From: JAEVLT01 sp044598425
GTDB lineage: Bacteria > Bacillota > Bacilli > Bacillales > Cytobacillaceae
Length of the DNA: 64,000 nt
Assembly: GCA_044598425.1 (NCBI GenBank)
Contig: CP172536.1
Coordinates: forward strand, 1,922,001 to 1,986,000
Direction of reading: 5' to 3'
Numbering within the stretch: position 1 is the first letter of the stretch; each line of letters starts with the position of its first letter. The notes beneath the pieces are model-generated. The model saw nothing but the letters and a program-made list of their open reading frames with translations, was not told where the DNA came from and ran no database searches. Both the position numbers and the translations under genes were made by a program. Positions 24,422-33,309 of this stretch are shown here, in pieces.

Positions 24422-25108
24422 TTACGACATAAATAAGCGGACATCTAAACGTTCGTGACGCATTTGGGCAATTTCCAATCCAGGGCTGGCGGCACATAAA
24501 TCTTCTTTTGGCAGCTGAAGAATTTTGCAAACCGCTTTCTCAATGAGCGGCTGAAGTTCAACGAGAATTTTTTGACCATCAGTTTGCCCCAGCGGAATTC
24601 CACGAACAGCATTTTGAATAAGCGATGAAACAGCAGTAAATAAATAAGTGCCTATTGCTGTTTCTTTTTGTGTTTGCAGATGAAAAGCAACAATCGCAAA
24701 AACGATTGCAGAATGTCCGTATACTTGCTTTTGTATTATTCCGTTTAAATAATTTGAAAGAGTAGTTGACGGATAAAGATTAGCGCAAATCTTGGCCATT
24801 CGTTCCCCGATTCGCCGATTGCCTATTCTTGTTTCCCGTGCAATACTTGAAGAAAATACAATATGATCCAATTCTGCAAGGTCTGATATTGCATTTTGTT
24901 CTAACGCTTCATATGTAAGCCTGCAAGCAAGACCATCTGTGAAAATAAGCTGTTTTTGAATATAAATAGTCAGTGCTTGAGCTAAACTCTCTTTATCTTT
25001 AATGATCTGTTCTTGAATGTAGGTTTCGAATCCAAATGAATTTGAAAAAGCTCCAGATGGAAAGCTTGAATCACTCAGTTGGAGAAGAGGAAATAATACA
25101 TTAGTCAT
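24422..25108 (-). CDS. ureF: UreF urease accessory protein
   Basis: About 228 residues, all-helical. UreF bridges UreD and UreG and controls GTPase use during urease activation. The family start LLQLSDSSFPSGAFSNSFGF is present, as is the late RGIPLGQTDGQ. The ATG at 25108 overlaps the ureE stop by eight bases; the ribosome binding site is weak, so translation is probably coupled to ureE. A TTG four codons earlier is in frame but less likely. Confidence 0.93.
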   Translation of the reverse strand: MTNVLFPLLQLSDSSFPSGAFSNSFGFETYIQEQIIKDKESLAQALTIYIQKQLIFTDGLACRLTYEALEQNAISDLAELDHIVFSSSIARETRIGNRRIGERMAKICANLYPSTTLSNYLNGIIQKQVYGHSAIVFAIVAFHLQTQKETAIGTYLFTAVSSLIQNAVRGIPLGQTDGQKILVELQPLIEKAVCKILQLPKEDLCAASPGLEIAQMRHERLDVRLFMS

Positions 25109-25547
25109 GACGATGTCCAATATGGCGAAATGCCTGCTTGACTTTCCTTTTTTCCCGTTTATATGGAATCGATTGTTCCTGAAGCATGTTTTCTACCAAA
25201 TAGTCGTACTGAACTAACATTTCATTTCCTTCAAATTGAGCAGGTAAATGGCGATTACCAAGCTGGTGGGCAATCTCTCCCATTTGCTTAATGGATTTAG
25301 GCATGATCGTTAAAATATCGTCATCTTTTACCGCTACAATTATCACATTTTTTTCATCCATGTATAAAATATCGCCATCGTGTAATTCACGATTCTCTTT
25401 TAGGCGGATGCCCAGCTCATTGCCATGATCAGTCGTAACCCGTTGAATCCGTTTGACCAAATCATCACTGTTCATATAGACCCGCTCCACATGCGGGGCC
25501 TTTTTTTCTAATGTTGCAATATTCCCAATTACATTTTGAATAATCAC
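25101..25547 (-). CDS. ureE: UreE urease accessory nickel chaperone
   Basis: 148 residues. UreE is a homodimeric metallochaperone handing nickel to UreG. N-terminal peptide-binding domain (about 1-70) and C-terminal metal domain. The C terminus is short and has only a few His (RHIGHRHD), unlike the His-rich tails of Klebsiella-type UreE. It starts with GTG at 25547, six bases after GAGGTGA; the longer frame overlaps the ureC coding end. The gap to ureC is ten bases. Confidence 0.92.
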   Translation of the reverse strand: MIIQNVIGNIATLEKKAPHVERVYMNSDDLVKRIQRVTTDHGNELGIRLKENRELHDGDILYMDEKNVIIVAVKDDDILTIMPKSIKQMGEIAHQLGNRHLPAQFEGNEMLVQYDYLVENMLQEQSIPYKREKRKVKQAFRHIGHRHD

Positions 25548-25557
25548 TTTTTTCACC

Positions 25558-27267
25558 TCAAAATAAGAAATAGCGTTGCGCCATCGGAACAACCTCTGCC
25601 GGATCACAAGTAACGAACTCTCCATCGACTCTTACTTCATATGTTTGCGGATCAACCTCAATTTTTGGTGTTTCTCCATTAAAAATCATATCTTTTTTCG
25701 TTAATTGACGGATCCCCGATACAGGTTTCACGATTTTGTGCAACCCGAGTTCTTCTTGAATACCATTATCAAATGCTGCTTTTGAGACAAAAGTGATCGA
25801 TGTTTTGTCTTTCGCAATTCCATAAGAGGCAAACATTGGACGGTACAATACTGGCTGGGGTGTTGGAATACTGGCATTCGGATCTCCCATAACACTATGA
25901 GCAATCATTCCGCCTTTTAAAATTAATTCTGGCTTTACACCGAAAAAGGCAGGATCCCATAAAACTAAATCGGCTAGCTTTCCGACTTCTACAGATCCAA
26001 CATATTCAGAAATACCGTGAGTAATCGCGGGATTGATCGTATACTTTGCAATATAGCGCTTGACCCGGAAATTATCTCCTTCACCTTGTTCCTCTTTTAA
26101 CTTTCCTCTTTGTTTTTTCATTTTGTCAGCAGTTTGCCATGTACGAATGACGACTTCTCCAACACGGCCCATTGCCTGGGAATCAGAAGAAATCATACTA
26201 AAAACCCCTAAGTCATGTAAAATGTCTTCAGCGGCAATCGTTTCTTTCCGAATACGAGAATCGGCAAACGCAATATCCTCTGGAACGCTCGGATCTAAAT
26301 GATGGCATACCATTAACATATCTAAATGTTCTTCTAGTGTATTAACGGTATAGGGTCTTGTTGGATTTGTAGATGATGGCAGAATATTTGAGAAGCAGGC
26401 TGCCTTAATGATGTCTGGTGCGTGTCCTCCTCCCGCACCTTCCGTATGATAGGTATGGATGACTCGGCCATCAATAGCGGCTAATGTATCTTCAACAAAT
26501 CCGCCTTCATTGAGGGTATCCGTATGTATAGCTACCTGGACATCATATTGATCTGCAACTTTTAAACTTGTATCAATTGCCGCTGCCGTGGTTCCCCAGT
26601 CTTCATGAAGTTTTAATCCAATCGCACCAGCTTCAATTTGTTCTTTTAAAGGGACTTGATCTGAAGCATTCCCTTTGCCCAAAAAACCAAGATTCATCGG
26701 GAAGGCTTCCGCAGCTTGAAGCATTCTGTGGATATTCCAGGCACCCGGTGTGCAAGTGGTAGCGTTTGTCCCAGTAGCAGGTCCCGTTCCTCCGCCGATC
26801 ATCGTGGTTATACCAGAAGAAAGAGCTGTTTCGATCTGCTGAGGACTAATGAAGTGAATATGTGCATCAATTCCTCCGGCGGTCACAATCATTCCTTCTG
26901 CGGCAATGACTTCTGTTGAAGCGCCAATTATCATATCGACATGATCCATCAGCAACGGATTTCCCGCTTTCCCAATTGCAGCAATCACACCATCTTTTAC
27001 ACCTATGTCAGCTTTATATATGCCTGTATAATCAACAATGATTGCGTTCGTTAAAACAAGATCAACCGCTTCATCTCTTTTTGCAAGTGGATGCTGGCCC
27101 ATTCCATCTCGAATCACTTTCCCGCCGCCAAACTTTACTTCATCTCCATATTTGGTAAAATCTTTTTCAATCTCAATAAAGAGGTCTGTATCCGCCAGCC
27201 GTACTGCATCTCCTGTTGTCGGTCCAAACATATCCGCATATTGCTTTCGCGACATATGAAAACTCAC
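25558..27267 (-). CDS. ureC: Urease alpha subunit (catalytic)
   Basis: 569 residues, the usual length. Hydrolyses urea to ammonia and carbamate in the cytosol. The nickel ligands are readable: His136 and His138 in DAHIHFISP, carbamylated Lys219 in GLKLHEDWG, His248 in VAIHTDT, His274 in HTYHTEG, and Asp362 in SSDSQAMGR. The flap residues Cys321-His322-His323 (MVCHHLD) are present. The start is GTG at 27267, four bases into the ureB stop region, or ATG at 27255; both have a plausible binding site. Confidence 0.97.
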   Translation of the reverse strand: MSFHMSRKQYADMFGPTTGDAVRLADTDLFIEIEKDFTKYGDEVKFGGGKVIRDGMGQHPLAKRDEAVDLVLTNAIIVDYTGIYKADIGVKDGVIAAIGKAGNPLLMDHVDMIIGASTEVIAAEGMIVTAGGIDAHIHFISPQQIETALSSGITTMIGGGTGPATGTNATTCTPGAWNIHRMLQAAEAFPMNLGFLGKGNASDQVPLKEQIEAGAIGLKLHEDWGTTAAAIDTSLKVADQYDVQVAIHTDTLNEGGFVEDTLAAIDGRVIHTYHTEGAGGGHAPDIIKAACFSNILPSSTNPTRPYTVNTLEEHLDMLMVCHHLDPSVPEDIAFADSRIRKETIAAEDILHDLGVFSMISSDSQAMGRVGEVVIRTWQTADKMKKQRGKLKEEQGEGDNFRVKRYIAKYTINPAITHGISEYVGSVEVGKLADLVLWDPAFFGVKPELILKGGMIAHSVMGDPNASIPTPQPVLYRPMFASYGIAKDKTSITFVSKAAFDNGIQEELGLHKIVKPVSGIRQLTKKDMIFNGETPKIEVDPQTYEVRVDGEFVTCDPAEVVPMAQRYFLF

Positions 27268-27587
27268 CTATTCCCACTCCTGTCTACAGAACCATTAGTT
27301 CGATTATTTAAACCATAAACCTTTCTTTCTCCTGAGAATGGAACAAGTGTCACTTCTTTTTCATCACCAGGCTCAAAACGGACAGCTGTTCCAGCTGGTA
27401 TATTTAGATGCAACCCAAATGCGCTTTCTCGATTGAATTGAAGAAAGGAATTCACTTCGTAAAAGTGGAAATGCGAACCTACTTGTATAGGCCTGTCCCC
27501 CCGATTTAAAACCTTTATCAGAACGGGCTGTTTATTCTCATTGCACAGTATTGGTTCTTGTTTCAACCTGTACTCACCAGGAATCAT
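27264..27587 (-). CDS. ureB: Urease beta subunit
   Basis: 107 residues. Structural subunit of the (alpha-beta-gamma)3 urease. The start MIPGEYRLKQEPI at 27587 follows AAAGGGGG by seven bases and lies 16 bases after ureA; the longer frame would overlap ureA. Core motifs are RPIQVGSHFHFYEVN and GLHLNIPAGTAVRFEPGD, standard for the family. Separate UreA and UreB subunits are the normal bacterial arrangement. Confidence 0.96.
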   Translation of the reverse strand: MIPGEYRLKQEPILCNENKQPVLIKVLNRGDRPIQVGSHFHFYEVNSFLQFNRESAFGLHLNIPAGTAVRFEPGDEKEVTLVPFSGERKVYGLNNRTNGSVDRSGNR

Positions 27588-27603
27588 TTTTTCTTCCCCC
27601 TTT

Positions 27604-27906
27604 TTACCGTATTGGATTATGAACGGTGACAAGCTTTGTTCCATCTGGAAATGTGGCCTCTACTTGGATGTCCGAAATCATTTCCGCCACACCTTCCATT
27701 ACATCTTCTTGTGTCAATATTGTTGTGCCGAATTGCATCAACTGAGCAACTGTTTTGCCATCCCGTGCTCCCTCCAGCACTTCATATGTAATAATTGCTA
27801 TAGCTTCTGGATAGTTAAGCTTCAATCCCCGCTCTTGACGCCGGCGTGCAAGATCCGCAGCCACGACAATCATGAGTTTTTCCATCTCTCGCGCCGTAAG
27901 TTTCAT
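27604..27906 (-). CDS. ureA: Urease gamma subunit
   Basis: 100 residues, the standard length. First gene of the ureABCEFGD operon. It starts MKLTAREMEKLMIVVAADLA after AAAGGGATG. The conserved segments RGLKLNYPEAIAII and VEATFPDGTKLVTVHNPI are complete. No nickel transporter or regulator gene lies beside the operon in this window. Confidence 0.97.
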   Translation of the reverse strand: MKLTAREMEKLMIVVAADLARRRQERGLKLNYPEAIAIITYEVLEGARDGKTVAQLMQFGTTILTQEDVMEGVAEMISDIQVEATFPDGTKLVTVHNPIR

Positions 27907-28359
27907 TTATTTCATCCCTTTACTTGTTTTATCTATTTTTTCTCAAAATAGACGTGTGATAATATTTTTAAAATTCTTACTTTTTATAATAGCAAATTAT
28001 TTACTAAAAATCTTAAAATATATACGTGGTAACGGTTTAATTACATAATCAAAAGCAAATACAGCCAAACCCCCGTTTACAAACCGCTTGACTGTCCTCA
28101 CCTATTTATATTTAACAAAGCTTGCTCTTTTTTAAAATTAACTGAATCAATTTCATAATTGCTTCTTAAAAAAATCATAGACCTACAGAATTTTAGCTCC
28201 TTAAAAATTTTTTTGTTTTAGGTGTTGTTAATAATTGTTTTACATTTTGAATATAACGAATTTTCCATTTTCACTCTATATTCATGTTAGATTATCTTAC
28301 ATAGTTTTGTCGTTGATTAATTTTACTACTGGTTTTTTCACCTCTGCACCCTGCTTATT
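27907..28359. other. AT-rich intergenic region upstream of urease operon
   Basis: About 450 bases without a gene. It must hold the ure promoter. A near-palindrome, TGTTAATAATTGTTTTACA (about 28223-28241), resembles a GlnR/TnrA nitrogen-control box but is two bases too long. Several poly-T stretches are present, but no hairpin besides the terminator at the far end. Confidence 0.4.
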
Positions 28360-28403
28360 ATAAAAAAAGCAGTATAATTCCGCATATCGGAATTATACTG
28401 CTT
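28360..28403 (-). terminator. Terminator of the pabB-pabC fusion gene
   Basis: AAGCAGTATAATTCCG (28367-28382) and its exact complement (28388-28403) form a perfect 16-bp stem with a five-base loop. On the minus strand it runs into TTTTTTTATAA. It lies 32 bases after the stop codon. Confidence 0.92.
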
Positions 28404-28435
28404 CACTTTCAAAATATCGTCTGTGATTAAAACTT

Positions 28436-30181
28436 TCAATGTCCCAACTGTACTTCCACCCATTTACGTACACTGTTTATGAACCATATTTTGCTGCATT
28501 TTTTTAAATCGGAAAGGGTGATTGTTTTTTCACGAATTTCTCCCATATCCAATAATTTTTCACGAAATGTTCCAGCCAGCAAACCACTCTCGACTGATGG
28601 TGTCCATAATCCCCCGTCTAATTCCACGACTACGTTGCCATTCGTAAATTCCGTGATTTCTCCATCTTCATTCCAGAGAAGTACATCGAAAACATCAGCG
28701 GGTTTTTGCTGCTGAAATGTTGAATAAGTCTCCCTATGTGTTGTCTTATGATATAAAAATGGATCATTTTGATCCACCGGTTTTGGTGCCAGCATCACCT
28801 TTAAAGATCTTTCAAGTTGTCCTATAGGCTGCCCTTCGATCGTCGTATTCCCATCTTTTTCCGCCAGAAGGCGAATCTTAAACAAACCGCTGCTATTTTG
28901 ACGGGCAAAATAATCGATTTTTTCTTTAATGCTCTCTAAATCCAATGGATAACCAAAGTATTGTGCTGATTGCTTCAAGCGTTTCAAATGTTTTTCGAGC
29001 AGAAAAATCTTCCCATTGTCCAATAACAAACTTTCTAACAATTGGAATTCCGGGCGATCCTCCATAAGAAGCTGAGCTTTTGCAAGGATTTCAAGATACT
29101 CCCCTTCCGTTGTCGAGTCCCACGTAATTCCACCGCCAACCCCATAGACTGCTTCTCCGGATTGATGATCAATCCATACGGTGCGGATTGGCACATTAAA
29201 AATTGCTTCCTTATTTGGCGTTATGTACCCAATGGCTCCACAATAGACTTCACGTGAGGATGTTTCCAAGTTCTCGATGATCTGCATCGTGCTGATTTTC
29301 GGAGCCCCTGTAATAGATCCGCAAGGGAAGAGTGCCTTAAAAATATCAACAAATGGCGTTTTTTCCGAAAGTTGTGCTGAAATGGTCGAGGTCATTTGGT
29401 GTACGGTCGGATACTGCTCAATATCAAATAGCTTCGAAACCGTTACGCTTCCAGGCTCCGCTAGCATGCCTAAATCATTGCGCAGCAAATCAACGATCAT
29501 GACATTTTCAGCCCGATTTTTTTCCGAATGATAAAGCCAGCTGGCGTTTGCTTGATCCTCTGCAACTGTTTTTCCTCTCTTTATAGTTCCTTTCATCGGC
29601 CTAGTGGTTAGCTTGTTGTCTTTTAAATGAAAAAACAATTCAGGTGATGCGGATAAAATGCTGTGTTCACCCGTATTGATATAGGCACAGTAATTGGAGG
29701 CCTGTACTCTTTTCAATTTTTCAAAAAAAGCAACATCGTCCCCTTCAAACTGGGAGATCAATCGAATGGTGTAATTTGTCTGGTATGTGATCCCATTTTC
29801 AATTGATTCTTTAATTTTTAAAATCGCTTGATGGTAATCTTGCATGCTAACAGATGGATTCCACTCTGTTAGTGTATACATCCCTGAACTGCTGAGCGGC
29901 TGGCTTACCGGCAGATCAAAAATGCCAAACCACAGCAAAGGCATTGAATATGCTGGTTTAACCTTGTAAGCCGAATCGAATGCAGGCGCGCTTTCATACG
30001 ATAGGAAGCCGGCGGCATAATAGCCCTGCTCCACAGCCTCCTGTATAAGCTGAAAGCTGGGCAATACCTCTTCAAGAGTATGGGCAATTATCACCTTGAG
30101 AGGGTTTTGGAACGTTATTGGGTTGATTTTACCGTGTGCATCGGCAAACTCAAACGATAACAGAGGTGCTCTTCTCTTCAT
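28436..30181 (-). CDS. pabB: Aminodeoxychorismate synthase PabB fused to 4-amino-4-deoxychorismate lyase PabC
   Basis: About 581 residues, two enzymes in one chain for p-aminobenzoate (folate) synthesis. The PabB part (to about residue 375) has TRPMKGTIKRG, LRNDLG and CGSITGAPKISTM, the chorismate-binding core. The PabC part is a PLP fold type IV lyase with LYHKTTHRETY carrying the Lys, and EFTNGNVVVE. A PabA glutaminase is not nearby. Start MKRRAPLLSFEFAD (30181) follows AAAGGATGA at a long distance; upstream Met codons at 30196 and 30232 are possible. The TTG at 30253 is excluded because it lies at the promoter. Confidence 0.88.
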   Translation of the reverse strand: MKRRAPLLSFEFADAHGKINPITFQNPLKVIIAHTLEEVLPSFQLIQEAVEQGYYAAGFLSYESAPAFDSAYKVKPAYSMPLLWFGIFDLPVSQPLSSSGMYTLTEWNPSVSMQDYHQAILKIKESIENGITYQTNYTIRLISQFEGDDVAFFEKLKRVQASNYCAYINTGEHSILSASPELFFHLKDNKLTTRPMKGTIKRGKTVAEDQANASWLYHSEKNRAENVMIVDLLRNDLGMLAEPGSVTVSKLFDIEQYPTVHQMTSTISAQLSEKTPFVDIFKALFPCGSITGAPKISTMQIIENLETSSREVYCGAIGYITPNKEAIFNVPIRTVWIDHQSGEAVYGVGGGITWDSTTEGEYLEILAKAQLLMEDRPEFQLLESLLLDNGKIFLLEKHLKRLKQSAQYFGYPLDLESIKEKIDYFARQNSSGLFKIRLLAEKDGNTTIEGQPIGQLERSLKVMLAPKPVDQNDPFLYHKTTHRETYSTFQQQKPADVFDVLLWNEDGEITEFTNGNVVVELDGGLWTPSVESGLLAGTFREKLLDMGEIREKTITLSDLKKCSKIWFINSVRKWVEVQLGH

Positions 30182-30258
30182 AATTTTTGTTTTCATCCTT
30201 TGTTTTTTAAAAAATTCTCTGGTTTTTCGCATCTTATTCGGTCGTAATAACAAGTATT

Positions 30259-30287
30259 ATTATAGCTAGGTGCGGTTATTATGTGAA
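30259..30287 (-). promoter_or_regulatory. SigA-type promoter of the pabB-pabC gene
   Basis: On the minus strand TTCACA (-35) and TATAAT (-10) are separated by 17 bases. Transcription would begin near 30250. Confidence 0.65.
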
Positions 30288-30339
30288 GAATCAACAACCG
30301 ACCGTTTTAAGTTTCCCCCCTTTATACGATTAGCAAATT

Positions 30340-30370
30340 AAAAAAGATCTCAGCCGCAGCCGAAGATCTT
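30340..30370 (-). terminator. Terminator of the thioredoxin-like gene
   Basis: AAGATCT/AGATCTT arms with an inner GC-rich loop (30344-30370), followed on the minus strand by TTTTTTAATTT. The stop codon of the thioredoxin-like gene lies in the hairpin. Confidence 0.7.
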
Positions 30371-30695
30371 AATCCAAAATGGCAGTGTATATCCGATTTA
30401 TTTTTTCCCTAAAGAGATCGACGTGGACAATGCGCGCTTCTCTTAAGGCTTCTTTCCCATCGACAAATAAAAGCAGAACTGGGACAGTAAAGATTAAAAA
30501 GTGTTCAGCGATATCCTGAACTTCACCAGCGTCAACAATTCCAAAATGGATTTGCGGGTAATCCTTCATAACTTCCTCAACCTGAGGGAGTAATGCGTGA
30601 CAGACATTTCAGCTTTGTGTTAAGACGTAGATAAAACTTAACTGATTGTTTTGAACAAAAAGCTTGACCTCTTCCATTGAATGCAGCTCTTTCAT
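30369..30695 (-). CDS. Thioredoxin-like protein with in-frame UGA at the active-site Cys (selenoprotein candidate or pseudogene)
   Basis: A 108-residue thioredoxin-fold frame starting MKELHSMEEVKLF at 30695, after GGAGTGA. Codon 29 is TGA (30609-30611), at the first position of the active-site CxxC: the reading is TQS-(UGA)-NVCHALLP where homologues have CxVCH. Cys32, the TVP cis-proline loop and the rest of the fold are intact with no other damage. Read without suppression, only codons 47-108 (from ATG at 30569) could be translated, which lacks the active site. A hairpin with loop GGU lies 17 bases after the UGA. Either UGA encodes selenocysteine or the gene carries a single nonsense mutation. 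Confidence 0.6.
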
Positions 30696-30892
30696 CTTCT
30701 CACTCCATCATCAAGTTTCGTTTTGACGCTCATTTTTTAATAGTCTTAGTTTACCATAAAAGAAATTCTTACACTTCCTTATAAGCACAAAAAAGAAGCA
30801 TAACTTTTTAAGTATGCTACTTTCACATAAAAATATTCATAGGTAAAGGTATATAAAATTGTTTATTCTTTTTGTAAAATGGAGTGTCATCC

Positions 30893-32035
30893 TTATGGCT
30901 TTAAAACAACCTTAATGACCTCATCTTCATGATTGCTGAAAATGCTGTAGGCTTCACTTGCTTTCTCAAGCGGCAAACGATGGGTAATAATTTCTGTCGG
31001 GTTAAATTCACCTTTTGTAATTTTCTCAAACAGCATTGGCATGAAATGAATCACTGGCGCTTGTCCCATTTTCAAATTGATGTTCCGTTCAAAAAGATTG
31101 CCGAGAGGAAACATATTGTATATGGAACCATAAACGCCTGTTAATTGCATCGTTCCAAATTTCCTTACCGCTTTTAAGCCGATTTCAATTGCGCTAAGCG
31201 TTCCGCCTTGCAGCCTTAGTTTTTGCTCAACAGCTTCTAAAGCTGACTTTTTACCATCCATTCCGACACAATCGATCACGACATCCGCTCCGCCGCTGGT
31301 CATTTCTTTTAAAAAGGAACCAGTGTCTTTATGGTCATCAAAGTTTACGACTTCAACAGAGTTCATTTTTTTCGCATGGTTTAACCGATATGGAAGATTA
31401 TCCACGGCAATTACCCGTTTCGCCCCTTTCATCCAGGCAAATTTTTGCGTCATTAAGCCGACTGGGCCGCAGCCTAAAACGACAACAGTATCGCCTTTTT
31501 TGACACCGGAATTTTCAACACTCCAATAAGCTGTTGGCAGCACATCCGACATAAACAGCAATGCTTCATCTTCCAGCTCGCACGATTCAGGTATCGCAAA
31601 TGGCATGAAGTTGGCATATGGCACCCGCAAAAGCTCTGCCTGTCCACCAGGATAATTGCCGTACCGTTCAGTAAAACCAAAATAGGCTCCGGTATCAGCC
31701 ATCTCTTTGTTCGGGTTTGAGTTATCACATTGACTTTCCATACCATGCTCACAATAGAAACAATGCCCGCAGGAGATATTAAACGGAAGGACAACCCTGT
31801 CGCCCTTCTTTACCTTTGTAACCTCCGGGCCAACCTCTTCCACAATGCCCATTGGTTCATGTCCGATCACATAATCTTTATGGGTGGGAATGGCTCCTTG
31901 ATAGATGTGAAGATCCGAGCCGCAAATCGCAGTTGACGTAATCCGGACGATAATATCATCGTTTTTCTGAAGAGTTGGATCCTCTACGTTCTTTACCTTA
32001 ATGTCTTTTGTTCCTTGAAATGTTACTGCCTTCAT
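30893..32035 (-). CDS. Zinc-dependent alcohol dehydrogenase, formaldehyde-dehydrogenase-like (AdhB type)
   Basis: 380 residues, cytosolic medium-chain dehydrogenase. Catalytic zinc ligands are in AICGSDLHIYQG (Cys38) and GHEPMGIVEEVG (His, Glu). A structural-zinc lobe is SCGHCFYCEHGMESQCD with four Cys. The NAD-binding loop is VLGCGPVGLMT. The long insert between the zinc lobe and Rossmann fold, and the C-terminal NLFERNINLKMGQAPVIHF, fit the glutathione-independent formaldehyde dehydrogenase/AdhB group. The substrate is not certain. GGAGGTC precedes the ATG; it appears monocistronic. Confidence 0.88.
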   Translation of the reverse strand: MKAVTFQGTKDIKVKNVEDPTLQKNDDIIVRITSTAICGSDLHIYQGAIPTHKDYVIGHEPMGIVEEVGPEVTKVKKGDRVVLPFNISCGHCFYCEHGMESQCDNSNPNKEMADTGAYFGFTERYGNYPGGQAELLRVPYANFMPFAIPESCELEDEALLFMSDVLPTAYWSVENSGVKKGDTVVVLGCGPVGLMTQKFAWMKGAKRVIAVDNLPYRLNHAKKMNSVEVVNFDDHKDTGSFLKEMTSGGADVVIDCVGMDGKKSALEAVEQKLRLQGGTLSAIEIGLKAVRKFGTMQLTGVYGSIYNMFPLGNLFERNINLKMGQAPVIHFMPMLFEKITKGEFNPTEIITHRLPLEKASEAYSIFSNHEDEVIKVVLKP

Positions 32036-32266
32036 TTCATGACCTCCAATGCAAAATTGTCAGTTACACTATAACCCTTACTGTTAATGGAGAATTTTTT
32101 CTTTCCAAGTGGCTCTAGGTCTGAGCAGCAGAATTCACGTATTCAATTAATTTGTGCTTGTTTGCTTAAATTATGAATTCCATAAAGTTAGTTTTAACAT
32201 TTCGCATACAAGTTAAACCACGTAAAGAAAACAGATTTCAGAGGGATTTTGGATTCTGCAAGATAA

Positions 32267-32291
32267 AACCCGGGGAGCAACTCCCCGGGTT
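32267..32291 (-). terminator. Terminator of the thiamine operon
   Basis: AACCCGGGGAG / CTCCCCGGGTT form a perfect 11-bp GC-rich stem with a three-base loop, followed on the minus strand by TTATCTT. The thiF stop codon touches the hairpin. Confidence 0.88.
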
Positions 32292-33309
32292 AACCTAAAA
32301 ACTTATGATAAAGCGTCTTTGCTTCAGCTATATCCTTTGTTCCATGAACTAAAACTCGACCATCTTTAAAAATAACTAAGCGGTGATGATCCAAACTATA
32401 TGATAAAAGATACGGATTTCGCTGCACTGTGCCGCCTTGCTCCGCAAAAACTTTTTCTAATGCAGCTAAGTCCCGTTCTACCAATCCAGAAGGACGGATT
32501 TGCACGGAATCCCGGCCGCACAGCACTGCTGTTTTTGTTTGATTTTCATAAGATAAGTACGGGTATGAGCGCTCTTTACCGCATGACGGACAATGTGCTT
32601 TTTTCATTTTATCGACTCTTACCGCACTATATTGATTTTTCCAAAGGTCAAACGAAACTAATTTATTCCTTAGTGAATCGAAATCTTCCACAAGAATTTT
32701 TAATGCTTCACTTATTTGATAGGATACAACCATTTGGACTACTGGACTGATGATTCCAGCTGTATCACAAGTTAATCCTCCTAAAGGAACCGTTTCTAAT
32801 AAACAAGATAGGCAAGGTGTTTTTTCAGGAATGAATGTATACGTAATACCATAGCTTCCGACACAGGCACCGTAAATCCATGGCACTTTGTATTTTTGCG
32901 AAACATCATTGATCATCATTCTTGTTTCAAAATTATCGGTTGCATCGATAATTAGATCCACTTGTTTTACCCAGTCTTGAAGCTCTTCCGCCGCGGCATC
33001 GGCAATTACGGCTTCAATTAAAACAGAAGAATTGATCGCCTCCAAGCGTTTTTTAGCTGCAATCGCTTTAGGAGTACGATTTTTTGCATCCTCTTCAGAA
33101 TACAACTGCTGCCGCTGCAAATTCGACCATTCCACATAATCTCGGTCAACAATCGTCAGCTTTCCGATTCCGGCTCGGACAAGCGCTTCGGCACTGACGG
33201 TTCCCAGTGCACCTGCACCAATGATCAATACATGCTTTTTTAAAATTTTCTTTTGCCCTTCTTCACCAATTGGTGCAAACAATGTTTGCCGCGAATATCG
33301 ATCAATCAC
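32290..33309 (-). CDS. thiF: ThiF adenylyltransferase
   Basis: 339 residues. ThiF adenylates the C-terminal glycine of ThiS for sulfur loading in thiazole synthesis. It has the E1-like Rossmann motif IIGAGALGTVSAE, the Arg/Asp pair in VEWSNLQRQQLY, DATDNFETR, and the catalytic Cys in GLTCDTAGI. Zinc-binding cysteines are CLSC and CPSC. The C-terminal ~90 residues form an extra domain that resembles a rhodanese-like or MoeB extension but lacks an obvious Cys loop. GTG start at 33309 overlaps the thiG stop by four bases. Confidence 0.92.
   Translation of the reverse strand: MIDRYSRQTLFAPIGEEGQKKILKKHVLIIGAGALGTVSAEALVRAGIGKLTIVDRDYVEWSNLQRQQLYSEEDAKNRTPKAIAAKKRLEAINSSVLIEAVIADAAAEELQDWVKQVDLIIDATDNFETRMMINDVSQKYKVPWIYGACVGSYGITYTFIPEKTPCLSCLLETVPLGGLTCDTAGIISPVVQMVVSYQISEALKILVEDFDSLRNKLVSFDLWKNQYSAVRVDKMKKAHCPSCGKERSYPYLSYENQTKTAVLCGRDSVQIRPSGLVERDLAALEKVFAEQGGTVQRNPYLLSYSLDHHRLVIFKDGRVLVHGTKDIAEAKTLYHKFLG

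Noticed and set aside
28223..28241. GlnR/TnrA-type nitrogen control box upstream of ureA
   Set aside because: TGT...ACA arms are two bases too far apart for the 17-base consensus; chance is likely in this AT-rich stretch.
30232..30253. TTG and ATG starts of the pabB-pabC frame at 30253 and 30232
   Set aside because: They coincide with the predicted transcription start of a good promoter and have no ribosome binding site.
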